From: Pandoraea iniqua
GTDB taxonomy: Bacteria > Pseudomonadota > Gammaproteobacteria > Burkholderiales > Burkholderiaceae
Assembly (NCBI RefSeq): GCF_902459685.1
Contig: NZ_CABPSF010000001.1
Coordinates: forward strand, 434,001-498,000
Length of the DNA: 64,000 bases
Direction of reading: 5' to 3'
This document shows, piece after piece, positions 54,076 through 62,793 of this stretch. Both the position numbers and the translations under genes were made by a program. Position 1 is the stretch's first letter, and the number at the start of each line of letters is the position of its first letter. Below the pieces are notes generated by a model. It was not told the origin of the DNA. It was given only the letters and a program-made list of their open reading frames with translations, and ran no database searches.

Positions 54076-54725
54076 AGGTCGAGGCTCGCGATAGTGAAGC
54101 GCACGCGATCGCCCGGCGCCAGCAAGGCGGGCGGGGTCGCGGCGGGGTCGAACAGGGCGCTGGCGGTATGGCCGATGATCTGCCAGCCCCCGGGCGAAGT
54201 GAGTGGGTACACACCGGTCTGGCTGCCGCCGATGCCGACCGAGCCAGCGGGCACGGCTAACCGGGGTTCGGCGCGACGCGGCATGGCAATCGATTCGTCG
54301 AGGCCGCCCAGATACGGGAAGCCCGGCTGAAAGCCGAGGAAGTACACGATGTATTCGGGTGCCGTATGGCGTTGCACGACGGTCTTGGGTTGCAGCCGGG
54401 CGTGCTTGGCGACGTCGTGCAGATCGGGGCCGTGTTCGCCGCCGTAATGCACGGGAATCTCAATGTCGCGGCCGACTTCACCCACGGGCGGTTGGGTTTG
54501 CCATGCCTCGCGCAGGCGCTCGCCGAGCGCTTCCTGATCGGTCGCGAGCGGGTCGAACAGCAGCGTCAGGTTGTTCATGCCCGGCACGACTTCTCGCACG
54601 TCGGGCCAATCGCGCGCCAGCGCAGCCACATGCCAGACACGGCGTTGGGCGCCCAGACTGGGGGCGGTGCCGGGTTCGCAAACGAGGGCGCTGTCGCCGA
54701 GCGGCAGGATCTTGAGCGTCGTCAT
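54072..54725 (-). CDS. pxpB: 5-oxoprolinase subunit PxpB (KipI-like)
   Basis: 217-residue subunit, KipI family. Seen: KILPLGDSALVCEPG, REVVPGMNNLTLLFDP, IPVHYGGEHGPDLHDVAKHA, YIVYFLGFQPGFPYLGGLDE and RLAVPAGSVGIGGSQTGVYPLTSPGGWQIIGHT. With PxpC and PxpA it forms 5-oxoprolinase. It starts 3 nt after the stop of the cyclo-ligase gene, so all four appear to share one transcript. Confidence 0.93.
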   Translation of the reverse strand: MTTLKILPLGDSALVCEPGTAPSLGAQRRVWHVAALARDWPDVREVVPGMNNLTLLFDPLATDQEALGERLREAWQTQPPVGEVGRDIEIPVHYGGEHGPDLHDVAKHARLQPKTVVQRHTAPEYIVYFLGFQPGFPYLGGLDESIAMPRRAEPRLAVPAGSVGIGGSQTGVYPLTSPGGWQIIGHTASALFDPAATPPALLAPGDRVRFTIASLDL

Positions 54726-54728
54726 GAA

Positions 54729-55412
54729 TTAGCGGGTGGTGCCGTGAGGGCGTTCGGAGGGGGCGAGCGTGCCGCCCGCGCTATAAGTGGCCGATTCGGT
54801 CACGATGGCGTCGAGCGCAAGGTCATGGGCTTCGGCGACGAGGCTGGCGACTTCGAGCGCGTCGTAGGCGATGCCGAGCGTCTGAGGCCGAGGGGCGAGC
54901 GCGTGCAGGGTGCGATCGTAGAAGCCGCCGCCGTAGCCCAGACGCAGGCCGTCGCGTGTGAAACCGACGCACGGTACGAGCAGCAGGTCGGGCACCAGCA
55001 CTTCGGTGTCCTGCGGCACGGGAATCCGGTAGCGGCCTTCGGTCATGGGGGTGTCGGGCGTCCAGCGGTGGAATACCAGCGGCGTGGCCGGGGCGGTGAC
55101 GACGGGCAGGGCAGCAAGGCGGGGGAGAGATGCCGCGGCCGAATCTGCCGCGTCTGAGGCCGGGGCCAATTCGCCAAGCCACGCACTGACGACGCCCCGC
55201 GCATCGAATTCGCTCTGAATCGGCCAGTAGAAACCGATGCAGCGCGGCGCGCGCCGGGCGATTTCGTCGGCGAGCCGGCGGGCAAGTGCGGCATCGAGCG
55301 TGTCGCGCCCGGCGAGCGCCTCGCGTGTGGCCAGCAGCGAACGGCGCAGCTCCCTTTTCTGGTGGGCGTCGGCCGCCGTTTGGGCGATGTCCCGTGCTAT
55401 GCTTGAATCCAC
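54729..55412 (-). CDS. 5-formyltetrahydrofolate cyclo-ligase
   Basis: 227-residue enzyme converting 5-formyl-THF to 5,10-methenyl-THF with ATP. Seen: KRELRRSLLATREAL, IGFYWPIQSEFDARGVV, and the C-terminal block LLLVPCVGFTRDGLRLGYGGGFYDRTLHALAPRPQTLGIAYDAL with the conserved GxGGGFYDR. The start is uncertain: the only upstream option is GTG at 55412 with no clear ribosome site, 24 nt from the divergent lytic transglycosylase. It probably shares an operon with pxpBCA. Confidence 0.9.
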   Translation of the reverse strand: MDSSIARDIAQTAADAHQKRELRRSLLATREALAGRDTLDAALARRLADEIARRAPRCIGFYWPIQSEFDARGVVSAWLGELAPASDAADSAAASLPRLAALPVVTAPATPLVFHRWTPDTPMTEGRYRIPVPQDTEVLVPDLLLVPCVGFTRDGLRLGYGGGFYDRTLHALAPRPQTLGIAYDALEVASLVAEAHDLALDAIVTESATYSAGGTLAPSERPHGTTR

Positions 55413-55436
55413 TTTTTACCCGACGCTCCCCCGAAG

Positions 55437-57452
55437 ATGTCCGAACGTTTGTCCCGAGTATATCGCGCCGCCGCGCTTGCCCTGAGCGCCGCTGCGCTTG
55501 TTGCGTGCAGCACCACGCAAGCGACCGGCCGCCCCAAGGCGCAACCGGCCGCGAGCCGCTCGGCACCTTCCGCCACTTCTGCCGACGCGCTCTCGCAGCG
55601 CTCGCCGGACGACATCTTCACGGCGTTGCGCGAGGCCGCCCGCAACAACGACGCGCCCCGTGCCACGGCACTCGCGGCGATGCTCACCGACTACGACGTG
55701 CCGTCGTACGTCCAGTACTTCCAGATCAAGCCGCGCATGTTCGATCGTTCGGGCAAGGCGCTGCTGGATACCCCTGACGACGAGATCAAGGCCTTCTTGC
55801 GGACGTATGACGGTCAGGCCATTGCCGATCGCATGCGCAACGACTGGCTGCTGGTGCTGGGCAAGCGCCACGACTGGCAGACGTTCGACGCGGAATATCC
55901 GAAGTTCGCGCTCGACGACGACACGCAGGTCAAGTGCTATGCACTGATGTCGCGTGCCGCCCGTGGCGAGAACGTGACGCAGGCCGCCACCGATCTGCTG
56001 ACTTCGCCGAAGTACTACGGCGAAGGTTGCATCGATATGATCAACACGCTGGCGGCGAACGGGCAGTTGCCGCGCAAGGAAGTCTGGCATCAGGTTCGTC
56101 TGGCCTACGAGGAGAACTACACCTCGCTCGGCAAGCAGATCGCCGATGCGCTCGGCGCCGTGCGCCCGGATGACAGCCTGCTCGAGATGGCCGCCACCCG
56201 CCCGACACAGATACTCGCCCGTGGCGTGGATGGCTCCGAGCAATCGCGTCAACTCGCCTTGCTGGCGACCGTGCGCATGGCCCGCTCCGATGCTGGGCTG
56301 GCCGCAAGCAGCTTTGCGGGCGTGGCGGGCAGCTTGTCGCAGGACGAGCGCGCGATCGGCTGGGGCGCAATCGGCATGCGCGGTGCGCTGTCGCAGAACC
56401 CGATGGCGATCAGTTGGTATCGTCAGGCCGGGACGGCCAAGCTCTCGAACACCGCGCAGGAATGGAAGATTCGCGCCGCATTGCGCGCCGGTGACTGGAA
56501 TCTGGTGCGCACGGGCATCGAAGTGATGCCGGCTTCGCTGCGCGACGATGGCGTGTGGACGTACTGGTACGGTCGCGCGCTGCGCGAAGCGGGTCAGGGC
56601 GATGCCGCGCGCGCGCAATTCCAGAAGATTGCAATGCAGCCGAATTTCTACGGCCAACTGGCGAACGAAGAACTGGGCAACAAGACGCTGGTGCCGCCGC
56701 GCACCACCGTCACGCAAGCCGAGGTGGATGCCAACCGCACGAACGCGGGCTTCCAGCGCGCGGCCAAGTTCTATGCGATGGGGCTGCGTTTCGAAGGCAA
56801 TCGCGAGTGGAACTGGGAACTGCGCAACATGACGGATCGTCAGTTGCTCGCCGCCGCCCAGTACGCCAAGAACATCGAACTGTTCGATCGCACCGTCAAT
56901 ACCGCCGATCGTACGAAGGTCGAGCACGACTTCACGCTGCGCTATCTGATGCCGTTCCGCGATGTGCTGGAGCGCAACGCCGCAGCGGTCGATCTGGATG
57001 AAGCGTGGGCCTATGGTCTGATCCGTCAGGAATCGCGGTTCATCATCGATGCGCGCTCGTCGGCGGGCGCCGGTGGTCTGATGCAGATCATGCCGGCCAC
57101 GGCCAAGATGGTCGCCAAGAAGATCGGCATGGACTACGAGCCGGGCATGATGCACGACATCAACGTCAACATTCGTCTTGGCACGAGCTATCTGTCGTCG
57201 ATCTACAACCAGTTCGACGGCTCGGCCGTGCTGGCATCGGCCGGCTATAACGCTGGCCCGGGACGCCCGCGTACGTGGCGTTCCACGCTCGATCGGCCGG
57301 TGGAAGGCGCGATCTTCGCCGAGACGATCCCGTTCAACGAAACGCGGGCTTACGTCGAGAACGTGCTGTCGAACACCAATTACTACTCGGCCCTGATTAC
57401 GGGGCGTCCGCAATCGCTCAAGGAGCGGCTCGGCGTAATCCTGCCCCAGTGA
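55437..57452 (+). CDS. Soluble lytic murein transglycosylase (lipoprotein-like)
   Basis: 671-residue periplasmic enzyme of the Slt70 type that cleaves peptidoglycan glycan strands to 1,6-anhydro products. The signal peptide ends in LVAC, so residue 24 may be a lipidated cysteine. A long alpha-helical superhelical U/L domain (about 60-480) precedes the GH23 domain, with the catalytic glutamate in LIRQESRFIIDARSSAGAGGLMQIMPATAK and LGTSYLSSIYNQFDGSAVLASAGYNAGPGRP. Its anhydro-muropeptide products are the substrates of AmpG-type transporters such as the one at 2.7-4.0 kb. Confidence 0.93.
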   Translation: MSERLSRVYRAAALALSAAALVACSTTQATGRPKAQPAASRSAPSATSADALSQRSPDDIFTALREAARNNDAPRATALAAMLTDYDVPSYVQYFQIKPRMFDRSGKALLDTPDDEIKAFLRTYDGQAIADRMRNDWLLVLGKRHDWQTFDAEYPKFALDDDTQVKCYALMSRAARGENVTQAATDLLTSPKYYGEGCIDMINTLAANGQLPRKEVWHQVRLAYEENYTSLGKQIADALGAVRPDDSLLEMAATRPTQILARGVDGSEQSRQLALLATVRMARSDAGLAASSFAGVAGSLSQDERAIGWGAIGMRGALSQNPMAISWYRQAGTAKLSNTAQEWKIRAALRAGDWNLVRTGIEVMPASLRDDGVWTYWYGRALREAGQGDAARAQFQKIAMQPNFYGQLANEELGNKTLVPPRTTVTQAEVDANRTNAGFQRAAKFYAMGLRFEGNREWNWELRNMTDRQLLAAAQYAKNIELFDRTVNTADRTKVEHDFTLRYLMPFRDVLERNAAAVDLDEAWAYGLIRQESRFIIDARSSAGAGGLMQIMPATAKMVAKKIGMDYEPGMMHDINVNIRLGTSYLSSIYNQFDGSAVLASAGYNAGPGRPRTWRSTLDRPVEGAIFAETIPFNETRAYVENVLSNTNYYSALITGRPQSLKERLGVILPQ

Positions 57453-57503
57453 CGGATCAGGGGCGCGGGCCGCGCGCCCAAGGTCATGACTCGGAGGTGA
57501 CGC

Positions 57504-58454
57504 ATGCGCTATAACGTTTGTGTCGTCGGTGGCACCGGCTTCATCGGTGGTCATCTGGTTGCCCGATTGGTGTCGTCGGGGCATGCCGTGCGCCTGCCGA
57601 CACGGCGCGTCGAAGCCGCCAAGGCGCTCGGCGTACTGCCGGGCGTGGAACTCGTCGAATGCGATGTGCATGATCCGCGCGCCCTTGAGCGCGTGATCGC
57701 CGGCAGCGACGCCGTGATCAACCTCGTCGGGGTGCTTCACAGCGATCGCGGCACGCCTTACGGCAAAGCCTTCGCCCGGGCGCATGTGGAACTGCCCCGC
57801 AAGATCGCGCAGGCATGCAGCGATCGCGGCATCGACCGCTTGTTGCACATGAGCGCCCTCGGTGCTGACTCGAATGGCCCGAGCATGTACCAGCGCTCGA
57901 AGGGCGATGGCGAGAAGGCGATTCGCGAGACCGGTATTCCGGTCACGATCTTCCGCCCGTCGGTCGTCTTCGGCCCGGGCGATAACTTCCTCAATACGTT
58001 TGCCCGTTTGCAACGCCGCTTGCCGGTGGTGCCGCTCGCCAGTGCCAAGGCGCGCTTTCAACCGATCTATGTGATCGACGTGGCGCAGGCGTTCGTGGCG
58101 GCGCTCGATAACGATGCCACGTTCGGCAAGACCTACGAGTTGGGTGGGCCGCAGGTGTACACGCTGGAAGAACTGGTGCGTTTTGCCGGTGCCGTGTGTG
58201 GCTGCGAACGGCCGATTTTGCCGCTCACCGATGGCGCCGCCCGATTGCAGGCCACGTTCTTCGAGAAGTTGCCCGGTGACCCGATCATCACGCGCGACAA
58301 TCTCGATTCGATGCGTGTCGATAACGTCATGACCGGCCCGCTGGCGCCAGAACTCGACCTCACGCCCAATGGTCTCGAGATCGCCGTCGACTATCTCGAT
58401 GGCGACAACTGGGAGCGGCGGCTGTCGGATTACCGGCGCTACGCCGGGCGTTGA
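57504..58454 (+). CDS. NDUFA9-like NAD(P)-binding protein
   Basis: 316-residue atypical short-chain dehydrogenase with a Rossmann N-terminus (VCVVGGTGFIGGHLVARLVSSGHAVRLPTRR). AVINLVGVLHSDRG, the active-site-region LLHMSALGADSNGPSMYQRSKGDGEKAIRETG, and IFRPSVVFGPGDNFLNTFARLQRRLPVVPL follow. This is the pattern of proteins similar to complex I subunit NDUFA9; a metabolic reaction is not established. GGAGGTGA lies 5 nt before the ATG, a strong ribosome site. Confidence 0.85.
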   Translation: MRYNVCVVGGTGFIGGHLVARLVSSGHAVRLPTRRVEAAKALGVLPGVELVECDVHDPRALERVIAGSDAVINLVGVLHSDRGTPYGKAFARAHVELPRKIAQACSDRGIDRLLHMSALGADSNGPSMYQRSKGDGEKAIRETGIPVTIFRPSVVFGPGDNFLNTFARLQRRLPVVPLASAKARFQPIYVIDVAQAFVAALDNDATFGKTYELGGPQVYTLEELVRFAGAVCGCERPILPLTDGAARLQATFFEKLPGDPIITRDNLDSMRVDNVMTGPLAPELDLTPNGLEIAVDYLDGDNWERRLSDYRRYAGR

Positions 58455-58558
58455 TCGACGGATCGGCTGATTCGGCTACGGGTTCTGCGGCAACCTCGCT
58501 ATGACCGCTTTGATTCCCGCTATCGCGTGCGCATCGTGCGTGCGCAAGGAAAGTTCTC

Positions 58559-59203
58559 ATGCAACTGATCGTCGCCAATAAGCGATATTCCTCGTGGTCG
58601 ATGCGGCCATGGGTTTTGCTCAAGCACTTTGGTATCGCGTTCGAAGAGTGCAACGTCTGGCTCGCACAGCCCGATTCGCGCGAACAGATTCTGCGCTACT
58701 CGCCGACCGGCAAGGTCCCGTGTCTCATCGACAACGGCATCACTGTGTGGGACTCGCTGGCGATTTGCGAGTACCTCGCTGAGAGCTATCCGCACGTGCC
58801 GTTGTGGCCGTCGTCGCGCGAAGCCCGTGCCCATGCGCGCAGTGTCTGCGCCGAGATGCACAGCGGCTTTGGCGGGCTGCGCAGCAGCATGTTCATGAAC
58901 ATTGGCGCGCATTGGCCGGGGGCGGCGGCAACGCCTGAGGCGCTCGCCGACATCCGTCGCGTCGAGGCGATCTGGGAAGACTGTCTCGCGCGTCATGGCG
59001 GCCCGTTTCTGTTTGGTGAATTCACCATCGCCGACGCGTTCTACGCCCCGGTGGTGATGCGCTTCGCGACGTTCGAACCGGCCCTCTCGGCCGTGGCTCA
59101 GGCTTACGCCGACCGCATTCGCGAAGTTCCCGCCGTGCAGGCATGGGTGGCGGCGGCCAAGGCCGAGACGATTCGCGTCGACTATTACGAAGTGCGTCCA
59201 TGA
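58559..59203 (+). CDS. Glutathione S-transferase family protein
   Basis: 214-residue GST. Thioredoxin-like N-terminal domain with ANKRYSSWSMRPWVLLKHFGI (Ser in the usual catalytic position) and YSPTGKVPCLIDNGITVWDSLAICEYLAE, which holds the cis-proline and glutathione-binding Glu/Ser substitute D-S. The helical C-terminal domain has GEFTIADAFYAPVVMRF. Its substrate is unknown. Stop overlaps the cca start (ATGA). Confidence 0.9.
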   Translation: MQLIVANKRYSSWSMRPWVLLKHFGIAFEECNVWLAQPDSREQILRYSPTGKVPCLIDNGITVWDSLAICEYLAESYPHVPLWPSSREARAHARSVCAEMHSGFGGLRSSMFMNIGAHWPGAAATPEALADIRRVEAIWEDCLARHGGPFLFGEFTIADAFYAPVVMRFATFEPALSAVAQAYADRIREVPAVQAWVAAAKAETIRVDYYEVRP

Positions 59204-60453
59204 AGATTTATGCAGTCGGCGGCGCCATTCGCGACGCCATGTTGGGTCTGCCGGTCAAAGACCGCGATTACGTCGTGGTGGGGGCTACGCCCGAGGAGAT
59301 GGTCCGGCTGGGGTACAAGCCGGTCGGTCGAGACTTCCCTGTTTTCCTCCATCCGAAGACACGCGCCGAGTACGCACTCGCGCGTACCGAGCGCAAGACC
59401 GCGCGCGGTTATCACGGCTTCTCGTTCTACTTCGCGCCGGAAGTCACGCTCGAAGAAGACCTGATCCGCCGTGACTTCACAATCAACGCGATGGCGCGCG
59501 AGGTGTTGCCCGACGACAGTCTGTCGGACACGCTGGTCGATCCGTACGGTGGCGAGCGCGATCTGAAGGCACGGCTGTTTCGTCACGTCGGCGTGGCGTT
59601 TGCGGAAGACCCGGTCCGGATTCTGCGCTGCGCCCGCTTTGCGGCGCGCTTCACCGACTTCTCGGTCGCAGACGAGACACTCGATCTGATGCGCGAAATG
59701 ACCGCCAACGGGGAAGTCGATGCGTTGGTGGCAGAGCGGGTCTGGCAGGAGTTATCTCGCGGGTTGATGGAGAACCGGCCGTCGCGCATGTTCGAAGTCT
59801 TGCGTGAGTCGGGGGCGCTGGAGCGCATCCTGCCTGAGTTGGCCCGGCTGTGGGGCGTGCCGCAGCGCGCCGACTATCACCCCGAAGTGGATACGGGCGT
59901 GCACGTGATGATGGTGCTCGACTTCGCTGCCGCGCAGGGATATTCGCTGCCGGTGCGCTTTGCCGCGCTCACGCACGATCTCGGCAAGGGCACCACGCCG
60001 GACGACGTGCTGCCGCGTCACATCGGACACGAAGGCCGCAGCGTCGATCTGCTGGGCCCGTTGTGTGCACGTCTGCGGGTGCCGGTCGAATGCCGCGAGC
60101 TCGCGCAGGTAGTCGCGCGCGAGCACGGCAACATTCATGCGAGCGGGAAGTTCGGGGCGTCGGCGCTGGTGCGCCTGCTCGAGCGTTGCGACGCGCTGCG
60201 CAAGCCCGAGCGCTTTGGCGAGATTCTGCAAGCGTGCGAAGCGGATGCCCGTGGCCGGGGCGGCGATTTTCCGAAGGCACAGTACGTGCAGCGAGACCGT
60301 CTGATGGCGGCGCTCGCGGCCGCTCGGTCGGTCGATGCGGGCGCCGTCGCGGGGCAGTTTGCCGACAATCCGGGGAAGATTCGCGAGGCGGTTCAGGCCG
60401 CACGAATCGAAGCCGTCGAGGCCGCCGGACTTGGCGCAGCGCAGGACGCCTGA
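59200..60453 (+). CDS. cca: Multifunctional CCA-adding tRNA nucleotidyltransferase
   Basis: 417-residue enzyme that builds or repairs the 3' CCA end of tRNAs. Seen: MKIYAVGGAIRDAMLGLPVKDRDYVVVG (nucleotidyltransferase GG and metal-binding DxD), RKTARGYHGFSFYFAPEVTLEEDLIRRDFTINAMA, and DPVRILRCARFAARF. The C-terminal HD domain has GVHVMMVLDFAA and ALTHDLGKGTTP, as in E. coli-type enzymes with phosphohydrolase activity. Its ATG overlaps the GST stop. Confidence 0.95.
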   Translation: MKIYAVGGAIRDAMLGLPVKDRDYVVVGATPEEMVRLGYKPVGRDFPVFLHPKTRAEYALARTERKTARGYHGFSFYFAPEVTLEEDLIRRDFTINAMAREVLPDDSLSDTLVDPYGGERDLKARLFRHVGVAFAEDPVRILRCARFAARFTDFSVADETLDLMREMTANGEVDALVAERVWQELSRGLMENRPSRMFEVLRESGALERILPELARLWGVPQRADYHPEVDTGVHVMMVLDFAAAQGYSLPVRFAALTHDLGKGTTPDDVLPRHIGHEGRSVDLLGPLCARLRVPVECRELAQVVAREHGNIHASGKFGASALVRLLERCDALRKPERFGEILQACEADARGRGGDFPKAQYVQRDRLMAALAAARSVDAGAVAGQFADNPGKIREAVQAARIEAVEAAGLGAAQDA

Positions 60454-60456
60454 GCG

Positions 60457-61494
60457 TCACAAATTCTGCAAGAACGTATCTTCCAGCGATTCCGGCGATT
60501 CCAGCGGGGGCGGCAACGCCCGCCCTGCGGCCTTGATCCGTTCGAATTCAATCGACACGCTGTAGCTTCGGTTTTCGCGATCGAAGGTGAGCCCTTTCTG
60601 ACGACTGAGGGTTCTTTGCATCCCGGCGTTCTCCGCCATCGTGTCGCAGCGATGCCGCTCCGAATAACCCTTGAGACGCCGCTTTGACTGCGTGTGCCGC
60701 ATGATCGACGGCGGCAGCAGTTCATCGCTCTTGTCGAAAGGGAAGTGGTGAAACACGGCATCGTCGTCGAATGCTCCCGCACGCAATCGCGTGTGAATCG
60801 ATTCGAAACTACTCGCTTCCTTGAACATCGCCTTGCAGTTGGTGAGGCTGAACATGCCGCAGTCGACCGAACTCTGTTGCATTCGGGTTTCGAGGATCAA
60901 CAGCGCGCGATCGGGCCAATCGTGCCCGGCGGGAGCGTGCCGTGTCATCGCCTGACACAAACGGAAGGCAAGCCTTGAGCCGCCCTCATCATTCATCGAA
61001 CCCGACTCGACGAGAAGCACGGAAGGCTGACCGTCACGAATGGCCAGATCGAAGGCGGCGAAATGGATGCCGTCGGGCCCCATGTTGACGATGCCCTGCT
61101 CGCGGCCCTCCACGTCCGGCAAGCGGCATCGCTGCAACAGGTAGGTCACCAACTCGTCGGGGGACCGGTGCTGCGATAACCGCATGCCGGGCTGATGGGT
61201 GGCTTCGGACTCGATCAGCATCGGGAGAAACTTCGCGTCGGCCTGCGCCATGCTCGGACATTGCTTCTGGGCCGAGAGAAAGGCGACGGAAAAATTGTAA
61301 TAACCGCGCAATGTCCGGGGCAGTGAATAGCGCATCGAAGTCGCGGCATCGACGTTTCGCATGGCGCGCATTTCGGCGACTGGCTCGCCTGTGGGGAACG
61401 CCGTGATGGCGCGAGCCGCGATGGTCGATGCGTCTGAAACGCCGGCCGGGACTGAATAGCTTCGGGTGCGAGACCAACTGGATAAAGGGTGCAT
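60457..61494 (-). CDS. YopJ-family (peptidase C55) acetyltransferase, effector-like
   Basis: 345-residue protein with the YopJ/HopZ/AvrA catalytic triad: H144 in GPDGIHFAAFDLAI, E163 in PSVLLVESGSMN and C212 in MQQSSVDCGMFSLTNCKA. The His-Glu spacing (19 residues) equals that of YopJ (H109, E128) as I recall it. YopJ proteins are usually type III effectors that acetylate Ser/Thr/Lys of host kinases using an inositol hexakisphosphate activator. The first 60 residues are Ser/Arg/Ala-rich and lack a Sec signal, like T3SS signals. No secretion genes are nearby. The start codon is unsure: ATG 61494 has no ribosome site, with the gltI-like terminator 14 nt upstream. Codon use is visibly more AT-rich than the neighbours. 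Confidence 0.8.
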   Translation of the reverse strand: MHPLSSWSRTRSYSVPAGVSDASTIAARAITAFPTGEPVAEMRAMRNVDAATSMRYSLPRTLRGYYNFSVAFLSAQKQCPSMAQADAKFLPMLIESEATHQPGMRLSQHRSPDELVTYLLQRCRLPDVEGREQGIVNMGPDGIHFAAFDLAIRDGQPSVLLVESGSMNDEGGSRLAFRLCQAMTRHAPAGHDWPDRALLILETRMQQSSVDCGMFSLTNCKAMFKEASSFESIHTRLRAGAFDDDAVFHHFPFDKSDELLPPSIMRHTQSKRRLKGYSERHRCDTMAENAGMQRTLSRQKGLTFDRENRSYSVSIEFERIKAAGRALPPPLESPESLEDTFLQNL

Positions 61495-61507
61495 GAGCGT
61501 CGGGGGA

Positions 61508-61535
61508 AAGAAAAAAGCCGCCATGATGGCGGCTT
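61508..61535 (-). terminator. Rho-independent terminator after the binding-protein gene
   Basis: On the minus strand AAGCCGCCA-TCA-TGGCGGCTT (61535-61515) is followed by a T6 run. It ends transcription from the gene at 61621-62541, so the YopJ-like gene beyond needs its own promoter. Confidence 0.85.
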
Positions 61536-61620
61536 CCTCCTCTCGCTCGCTTTGCTACTCAAGTTGCGGATTTCGGCATTTCGTCCAATCCGCACTTGCC
61601 AACAACATCACCCGCAGCGA

Positions 61621-62541
61621 TTACTCGAACGCCTGATCGTTCGGGTTCGCGTAGAGCTGCTTGAGCTGTTCGCTCATCGGGAAGTTGAAGTTGATGTTCT
61701 TCGGCGGCACCGGCGATTCGAACCACTTCTTGTACATCGCGTTGATCTCGCCGCTCTTCATCACGCCCGAGAGTGTGTCGTCGACGAGCTTCTTAAACAC
61801 CGTGTCGCCGTGTTTCATCATGAACCCGTAGGCTTCAAACGACTGCGGCGTGCCGGTCACGATCCAGTCGTCGGGGTTTCGGCCCATGGTGCGGGCGCCC
61901 GCGAGCAGCACGTCGTCCATCATGAAGCCCTGAACGCGACCGCCTTGCAGCATGATGAACGACTCGCCGTAATCCTTACCCGCGATCACGCTCATGTTCA
62001 TCTTCTTGTCGTTGTTCATCTTGTTGAGGATGCGCTCCGACGTGGTGCCCGCGTTGGTCACGACAGCCTTGCCGGCGAGATCCGGGAAGTCTTTGACGCC
62101 CGAATTCTTGTTCACCAGCAGGCGCGTGCCGGCGACGAAGAAGGTGTCCGAGAAGTTGACCTGTGCCTGACGTGCCTTCAGGTTGGTGGTCACGCCGCAC
62201 TCGATGTCGACCGTGCCGTTCTGCACGAGCGCAATGCGGTTCTGCGACGTCACGGGAATGAAGCGCACTTGCAGATCGGGCTTCTTGAGCTTGGCCTTCA
62301 CCGCGTCGACGACTTTGTTGCAGAGGTCCTGCGAGTAGCCGATGACGTTGTGATTGTTGTCGTAGTACGAAAACGGAATCGACGACTCACGATGGCCGAT
62401 CGAAATCACCCCGCTGGTCTCGATCTTTTGCAGCGTCTCCGATGTGCTCTGCGCTTGTGCTGTGCCCGCGGCGGTACCGATCGACATCGCCACGCCCAGC
62501 ATCACCCCGGTCAATCGCACCTTGGTCTGCATCTTGATCAT
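61621..62541 (-). CDS. Glutamate/aspartate-type ABC binding protein
   Basis: 306-residue periplasmic binding protein, family 3. Signal peptide VRLTGVMLGVAMSIGTAAGTAQA. The mature start TLQKIETSGVISIGHRESSIPFSYYDNNHNVIGYSQDLCNKVVDAVK matches GltI. VRFIPVTSQNRIALVQNGTVDIECGVTTNLKARQAQVNFSDTFFV has the cysteine of the Glu/Asp family. The gene stands alone here without its permease and ATPase genes. ATG 62541 after AGGAGCAGGA. A 10-bp inverted repeat lies upstream (62582-62619). Confidence 0.9.
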   Translation of the reverse strand: MIKMQTKVRLTGVMLGVAMSIGTAAGTAQAQSTSETLQKIETSGVISIGHRESSIPFSYYDNNHNVIGYSQDLCNKVVDAVKAKLKKPDLQVRFIPVTSQNRIALVQNGTVDIECGVTTNLKARQAQVNFSDTFFVAGTRLLVNKNSGVKDFPDLAGKAVVTNAGTTSERILNKMNNDKKMNMSVIAGKDYGESFIMLQGGRVQGFMMDDVLLAGARTMGRNPDDWIVTGTPQSFEAYGFMMKHGDTVFKKLVDDTLSGVMKSGEINAMYKKWFESPVPPKNINFNFPMSEQLKQLYANPNDQAFE

Positions 62542-62581
62542 GTCCTGCTCCTGAAAAGGTCTCACCGTGATTCACGACTGA

Positions 62582-62619
62582 ATCATTTGTTTCATGGTAA
62601 TTTTTTTGCAACAAATGAT
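62582..62619. promoter_or_regulatory. Inverted repeat upstream of the binding-protein gene
   Basis: ATCATTTGTT (62582-62591) and AACAAATGAT (62610-62619), a perfect 10-bp dyad with an 18-nt spacer, in an AT-rich patch 41-78 nt before the start codon. It could be an operator or a leader hairpin. Confidence 0.4.
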
Positions 62620-62760
62620 CAAATGCTTGTTAACCCTAGATGGAATGGGGTTAAGCGGGCATAGGCGGGTGCAGGCGAGCAGGACGACACGCGCAGGCGT
62701 GCGCACCCTGATACAGCGGGTGTTGCGAGGATTCAGAGCGGCGGGGAAATCGGTCGAATG

Positions 62761-62784
62761 CGGCTGCAACACGTGTTGCAGCCG
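62761..62784. terminator. Perfect 24-nt palindrome after the DUF2905 gene
   Basis: CGGCTGCAACAC followed by GTGTTGCAGCCG, a fully symmetric 24-nt sequence 9 nt past the stop of the minus-strand gene at 62794. No T-run is present. A terminator or a protein-binding site are both possible. Confidence 0.45.
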
Positions 62785-62793
62785 GGCCGACGG

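Noticed and set aside
55416-58061. An 881-residue minus-strand reading frame opposite the lytic transglycosylase and NDUFA9-like genes
   Set aside because: No recognisable motif and a strong real gene on the other strand; long antisense frames are expected at this GC content.
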